NCBI GenBank assembly: GCA_029891345.1
Contig: CM057002.1
Coordinates: 19,482,295 to 19,546,294, forward strand
Length of the DNA: 64,000 nt
From: Dryococelus australis
Taxonomy: Eukaryota > Arthropoda > Insecta > Phasmatodea > Phasmatidae
Direction: 5' to 3'
In this document: positions 58,090 to 64,000 of the stretch, one piece after another
Numbering within the stretch: position 1 is the first letter of the stretch
How the letters are laid out: every line of letters starts with the position of its first letter
The notes under the pieces: generated by a model
What the model was told of the DNA's origin: nothing
What the model saw: only the letters and a program-made list of their open reading frames with translations
Databases searched by the model: none
Program-made: the position numbers and the translations under genes

Positions 58090-59640
58090 ACCTGTAAATT
58101 TACATGGCCTGCTGTAGTGCACTACTTGTGAAGAATTTGATGGAAATTGTTCATTTGGTCGCTGAGATGTGACAAAAACCTTTATTTTCTTATTTGATGC
58201 CATCGTACAAAACTGGCCGAAAAAGAGGCTCCAAATACGATGCTTCTAATATATACTGTATATATACAAATTGATTGAATTTGGTTAAATTGTTTAATGT
58301 AAGTGACTTACCTAAATGAGTTATGAAGCTGCCATTTTCAACATCGCTGTCTGACCCATTTAAATCATGAAAGTTTACATGGACTTGTGGCATTTATGGT
58401 GCGCATAATTTGGAGCACATTTATTTGAAATGCTCCAGTGTAACATTTGGTGGGAATCTTGATTGGTCCTCTCGAGACATGGCATAAAACCTCCAGAATT
58501 TTCATGCAGATATCTTCATAAATGGAGGACAAAAAGGAATATTTTAGCGATTTCGATGATTGTATACTGCTAATATATAAAGTTATGTTAAAATAGATTA
58601 CATAATTTCTTAGATAACGCCCACAAAAGTAAAACTATTTTATAGTCACCATTCTGAAAATAAGTACGTCCTACTTAAAAAAAAATACATTTATTATTAC
58701 GGTCTACCACAGCACAACACATCTTGGCCAAATTTTGTAAGAATGTGTCGATTTGTTCCCTAAATACGAGATAAAATAATTTTTATTGACAGGGTTATCT
58801 TACAAAATTGCAGAGAAATGAGGCTCTGCATAGACAAATTTGATGTATTATGTACTGCCAACATACATTCAATATAGAGACGGAATTTGTTTTGTTAAAA
58901 GATAACGAGCTAAAATATTTATATAGCCATTTTGAAAATAAGTGCCTGACCTACATGAAGCATGCCGGTTTACATCACTTCCTGCAGTACTATTTGTTTG
59001 CCAAATTTGATACGATTTGGTCAATTCCTTCCCGAGATAACATACAAACTTAGCCCTACGAAAAAAAATTATCTTCCAAAACGGCCGATTAAAGTGGTTA
59101 TTTGTTGGCATATATAATGCTTGTAACATACTTTCAGTGTAAAAAAATTGGTTGAAATTGTTTAAATGGTATAGCAGATATACTAAATATAAACGTAAAC
59201 GCTTTGCATGGCCGCCATTTTGAAACTAAGTAATCAGTTCACTTACGTTTACATGGCCTATCGAATTTCTTACATGCCAGATTGGGTGAAAATTTGTTTA
59301 ATAGTTTTCGATATATAATGTAATTTTTTTAGTATTTCGATTGGCACTATCTTACAAAATGGCGGACCAACATTATCCATCTTCAGATTTAATGTTTACC
59401 CAATAATCTGCCAGTATACAAAATTTGGTTTACATTAGTTTAATGGTTCCCGAAACATAGAATATAACCCCAAAATTTAAATGGTCGCCATTTTGAAAGT
59501 GCTCGACATGGTCGAAAACTATAAAAGTCAGGCGTCCCTAACAAGCATTACGTTTGTACAAAGTTTTGTAAAATTCTGTCGAAACGTTCATGCACAGAAA
59601 AATGGCCGGAAAATAAGCCATCGGAGGATTTGTAATCTTT
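58090..59640. repeat. Diverged tandem repeat array, about 290-bp unit
   Basis: Around five units repeat the same order of landmarks. The most visible, (g)ccattttgaaaataagt followed by a cct/cacttac block and tttacat, recurs near 58332, 58646, 58931, 59218 and 59487 (spacing about 314, 285, 287 and 269). Each unit also has a ccaaatttgg(t)gaaaatttgtt-like block, a 'cgagata' phrase and acaaaatggccgaa or a variant (58205, 58800, 59070, 59350, 59595). Units are diverged, so the array is old. The open frames in it are incidental. Confidence 0.7.
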
Positions 59641-61214
59641 CTTATAACTAGAAGTACGAAATACTAACTTACGGAGAGCTTCGATGAATGCAAAGAAAGT
59701 TCTGTAATATTTTCGTCCATACCAGCACTTTCCTGGGTCTATGAGTACCTTACGTAACAATCATCTTCAGGGCAGCACAAACTACTTCTGAAGTTATTGC
59801 AATGCACGCCAAAGCAGACTGCGACGAGGAAGCCTGCCAACTGTGTAGTGTTTTATGTTAATCTCCAATCGTCCACTGAATCCTAAAATGTGCAAATTTT
59901 GTACGTCTAAGGCGGACGTGATCTCATCAAGCAAAGAGAGTCAATGAGGCGACATGCCGTTCGTCAGCAGTCTCTCGGTTCGACGCGATGTTACTTTAAG
60001 TCATATCGCACCTCGCTTATCTGTGGGTTGACACTGGTCAAACGGCGGGTAAAGGCCTTTACACTATTGAAAACTAACATTTGACTTTACCATTTGCTTT
60101 CAGACATGTTTCTTATGGAGCTTGGCACAAAGGAACTGTCAAAGATAAAGTCGAGCACTCCTGACTTTACGATTCCGAAAACTTGAAATTTAAAGTCAAA
60201 GTCGAGCAGCCATTTTGCCAAGAATCTAACCGAGGATATGTGGAAAGTGCGATGTTTTATTGTAGATTGTAGTGCGATTTTAATCCCGGTATATTATACG
60301 AAGTTCGTCCTAAAGAAAACCGAATATAATGTGAAGAGGAAATATATGAATTCACATTTTTTAATGAAGTAAAAGTTTTTTTTTTTTAAATTTAACTTCT
60401 AATATAAATTTTAAGCCTATTTTTAAAATAAGTACGCAAAATGCATTCCTGGATATAATTATTTACATAACAGGATACATATTTTTACGAAGCTCCCAGA
60501 ATCGATATTAAATTGTCTGAACTCTGGACTTTACAATTGTATTGTGTGTTGGTTTCGTCAGAGGAAAGGAAACTTAAATAATTCAAATTCTAAAAGTTTT
60601 CTATTGTGTAAGAAGCATACGTCAGGCATTTACAATGGCGACTGCTATTGGTGCTTTGCAAAGTACATATTTTTTACACAAGCTGCGGAACAGATTACCG
60701 CTGCTAAGTAATACGACATGCGGCAAGGTTCAAACCAGCTATCTCCAATAGCCTTTTTAACCCCACAATCACTAATATATCAGTATTTCACGTAATAACC
60801 CCGGTTCAAGCAACAGTCCAACTCTTATAGGACACGCAAGTTCTTCCTCGGAGTACAATCCATAGCATAAACCAGGAGACCTAGAACACGGGTAAAGACG
60901 GTCCACGGTAAAGTAAACTCTTTTGAAATCAAACGTTGAAAAAAAAGTGCCCATGCTTCAGGGTGGCTAGCAGTATCATTATAAAAAAATTCTGACGTTT
61001 CCCTGACTGCCAGATACCAAAGGAAAATTCTAACTACTTTTAAGTTATTTCCTTAAAAATTACCCTCTTAGTCGCGCAACTATAGCCTTTCTTTATGAAT
61101 TTCTTTGTGCAATTGCTGACAATTTACACTTTTTTTTGCTTGACAAATACGGAGAATTTGTATTATATGTAACATAACAGTCATGATATAATGGTCAGAT
61201 TTGACATAATTGTC
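59641..61214. other. AT-rich intergenic stretch
   Basis: No gene recognised. A single MITE-like terminus (ggtccacggtaaagtaaactc, about 60900) is present without a partner. Short related phrases (aaagtcgagcac..) repeat near 60150 and 60190. Confidence 0.35.
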
Positions 61215-61470
61215 ATATGTCGCGGGTCCAAGTCTCCCGGGCAAGCCGTGCAGCGACCCTAGACAGAGGTTTGTATTGTCGAGGGGCGAGCACTGTAGAG
61301 CATGTGCGCTGGCGCTGGTCGACAACTGCAGGGGGCCGACACCGGACCTCGCCTTTGCATCGGCAGCGGACATTACACAACCCGTCGCGTCCGTCCGCCC
61401 ATCACATGACCAACACTGCCAACGTAAATTTACGAACGAAAAAATCAAGATGGCGGAATGAGTATAGATG
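61215..61470. promoter_or_regulatory. CpG-dense segment, candidate promoter or first exon
   Basis: About 25 CpG dinucleotides occur in some 230 bases, against a strongly AT-rich background. Overlapping frames are open on both strands: minus 61448-61080 with MSAADAKARSGVG, and plus 61210-61461. The plus strand ends in caagATGGCGG (61446), a YY1-type motif often found at transcription or translation starts. No splice donor with good consensus was identified, so gene and strand stay open. Confidence 0.35.
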
Positions 61471-61934
61471 AGGAGTGGGTGCGAGGGAGTCTGTCATCTG
61501 CTGGAGTCGAACAGAGGAGTAATTTGTTTTACTGGGGGGGGACCTTCGGAAATGCAAGTTTTTAATAAAATTAAGGGAAATTTTTTAGGGAAAAATGACA
61601 GCCGGGGTTAAAGCCTTTTTAATTAAGAAATTTTTTAAATAAAATTTTACAAAATACATTTTTCAACGATTATTTAATTTTTAAAACACCTTTAAATAAA
61701 CTTAAAAAATTTGTAAAAAGATTCTTATCTAAGTAGATTTCTTTTTTAAATTTTTGTGATTTTCTTTCGATTTTTGCATTCTTAAGGGCAAAGGTCCTAA
61801 TCCCGGTCACCAGAGTCGCTGATCCTAGTCAGCATTTCTGGAAAAATTGGCCAATTTCTGGGCATCTTTTAATCATTATTTATAACACATTTTTTCGGGA
61901 TTGTTTTTTAGAATTTGTTGGGGTCAAGGGTCAA

Positions 61935-61985
61935 AGTCATCCAATATGGCGGACGGTGACGTCACAAGATTGCGGCTCCCCCGAA
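61935..61985. promoter_or_regulatory. CRE palindrome beside a YY1-like motif
   Basis: TGACGTCA at 61957-61964 stands close to ccaatATGGCGGAC (61941-61954). A cAMP-response element next to a YY1/CCAAT-like motif is typical promoter content. No transcript could be attached to it. Confidence 0.35.
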
Positions 61986-64000
61986 TCCTCATGCCGCTCC
62001 CCAATCCCTTGGCCCCAACCTCCCATTCCCCTACTACTCGTATTTAAGTCAATAGTAACAAGAATTCTTTTGTTATTAAGACAGCAGGGAATGATTGGAA
62101 TAATAATGAGTGTTTGTAACTGCTGCACATTCCAGACGGGAAATTTTAGGTAAATTTCGTTTTACATTTTGAACAGCACGCGAGTAATAGCACGACAGTT
62201 CATCCACCAAAGTCAATGGAACCCAACCTGAAATGCCACTTTTTAAAATCATACTCCGCACGCTATATATAATCGTTAGAAGGGCGAAATGCCTGCTGTC
62301 AGTGTTGCGACATCAATCTCGACGCTCATTAAACGGGAACGTTTAAGGGAGAGTCCAGAATAAGATCTCCCCTAGCTGCAGCAACACAGAGGTCCAGAAT
62401 GCTAACAACGCGAAAAGCGATTACTGCACTGCGTCTCCACTATCACACTCGAGCGGAAGCCTTATCCGAGAGAAGTGTCGTGTCATGCTTTTAAACAGCT
62501 TTGCAATGCGATTACAAGGACTGCAAACAACACGACATTGCACAACATTTCATGGCCACAACCTCAAACCGACATTGCTCCATTTCCGAACGCCAACGAA
62601 ACCTCCAGTGTATTTCGAATCCATAGAGAGTAAACTTCAAGAAGTACTAGGACCGTGGTGGTTAGACTACTCGCCTCCTACCTAGGCGAACCAGGCTATT
62701 CCTGGTTGGGTCGTTCCCGGACTTTCGCATGTGGGACTCTTGCCGGTCGATACATACCACTGGTACGCGGGTTTTCTCTGAAATCTCCCGTTTCCCAGTC
62801 TCTGGATTCTGCCGCTGCGCTATAAACGCCTCACTCCACCCTCATTCAAGACTTCTAAAGATGCGAATTGAACTGTTACCAGAAACACGATTAGGGACCT
62901 TTCTAGAAAAAATAAATATTTTTAAACGCCGAGGACTAGGAAGCATTGTTGCAGCGATGGAAGACAGCTGTGTGCTTAGAATGAGGCGACGACAGGGTTT
63001 TAATGCAGTGATCTGTTCGGGAAACATTGTCGCTACTTTAAAAAAACACTTTTACAGTAGAATAAATATCTTCAACAGTTGGCTACTCACGAGTTTAGCC
63101 GACACTGTTCAACGACAACATTCGTAACAAAATATAGTTTTAATTTATGCCCCGAAAAATTATGCCTTCATTATTATCGGAGCATTGATGGAAGACAAAG
63201 AATTTTTTTAAATCTTCAATCACGAACTCCGAGAACAACGAACGCTGATAATGTGAAGCCATTTAATAAGGTGTTCAAAATTGTTATTTACGTCTTGTCG
63301 AATCAAACATTTTGAAAAATCCTCTAAAACAAATTGTAACAAATTATAAGTTTTTCGTGCACCATTACCCTTAAGGGAATTCCTCAGTTGCCGCAAGAGT
63401 AATTGTAAGCAGTTTATTTTGCTCGTCCGATGTCTCGACATGCGTGAGCTATAAGGTCGACTCTTGCTCGCTCACGACTTTCTCCATGGGCTCTAAGCAA
63501 GGCGCTCAATGGCGCGCGCGCGGTCTTTCAAGTGACAACTTGCGTGAACGCGAATAAGCGGTGACCTACATTTTGATAGCACTCAAATCAAGTACGATGC
63601 GTGTTAAAAGAGTTTCTACTTTCGAGAAAACCTGTTTTTAGCCATTTCGACGTTCGAAAACCAATGGAATGAGTACTTGGCACTTGTGTGAACAGGTGAA
63701 GAACCACTAACGATAACTTATGGAACACCTAAGAGAAAACTCGCCACGTTCGTGCGCATTATATTTAATGCTATTTCGCACAAAATCAATTTTTTCTAGA
63801 CATTACCAACACATTTACTCTGGTTTTATTTTCTATTAATTACAAATTAAACGTATGTGTAACACATAAATAAAAGTTCAATTTTAACCAAAAATAAGTA
63901 TAAAACAATCGACATTACGTATTTAGGAAGCAATCAAACGTCATACATGGGGCTTACGAAGTGTGAATATATCGCGAATAGAATATACGCTACGAGTAGT
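61986..64000. other. Right-end stretch, no gene recognised
   Basis: Moderately GC-rich patches at 62280-62480, 62640-62870 and 63430-63560 (with cgcgcgcg at 63513) alternate with AT-rich DNA. The plus frames 62485-62685 and 62729-63127 (132 codons) are the longest, but neither shows recognisable homology. They may be an unidentified exon or a transposon remnant. Confidence 0.35.

Noticed and set aside
1-64000. Search for CRISPR arrays, rRNA genes, operons and bacterial signals
   Set aside because: Introns with GT-AG ends, poly(A) signals and eukaryotic transposons show nuclear animal DNA, and no such features were seen.

Overview
This window is animal nuclear DNA. It is AT-rich, has sparse coding sequence split by introns, and is crowded with decayed transposable elements. 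The two host genes recognised point to an arthropod, most probably an insect with a large, repeat-rich genome. The antizyme reads GVGPLWWS just before its shift site, which I recall from insect antizymes, and the SH3 exon looks like the single arthropod Lasp gene. The species cannot be named from the sequence.

Host genes. (1) 18584-18760 (+) is the last coding exon of a LIM and SH3 protein (Lasp), followed by a long AT-rich 3' region with AATAAA signals at 20709 and 21137. The LIM and nebulin-repeat exons were not found upstream and probably lie off the left edge. (2) 43988-38849 (-) holds three consecutive coding exons of ornithine decarboxylase antizyme (Oda/OAZ). They include the programmed +1 ribosomal frameshift site (TCC TGA T at 43930-43924). 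Both introns have GT-AG ends and reading phase is kept to the stop codon. The 5' coding exon was not identified. The two genes converge, with about 17 kb of repeat-rich DNA between their 3' ends.

Layout. 1-16.9 kb is dominated by copies of one family of long (about 1.5-1.7 kb) LTR-like repeats, including a head-to-head inverted pair at 13.45-15.35 kb. 16.9-21.2 kb is the Lasp 3' exon region. 21.5-26 kb is a mosaic of a hAT relic, a pogo/Tigger-like element, a short LTR with a primer-binding-like site and an antisense gag relic. 26-38.8 kb is intergenic; it contains a nearly intact solo LTR with a 4-bp target duplication (30394-31899), a SINE-like tRNA-derived fragment and a second hAT relic. 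38.8-44 kb is the antizyme gene, with a MITE ending 20 nt from a splice donor and a third hAT relic in an intron. 44-64 kb is upstream of antizyme exon 2. It carries a cluster of related TA-flanked MITEs, a DUF7869-like transposon relic, a diverged tandem array (58.1-59.6 kb) and CpG-dense segments that could be promoters or first exons.

No operon, CRISPR, rRNA or confident functional tRNA was seen. The strongest biological system here is the antizyme frameshift, a known mechanism. The less familiar material is the LTR family with a short conserved coding segment inside the LTR, and the MITE family clustered around the antizyme gene.
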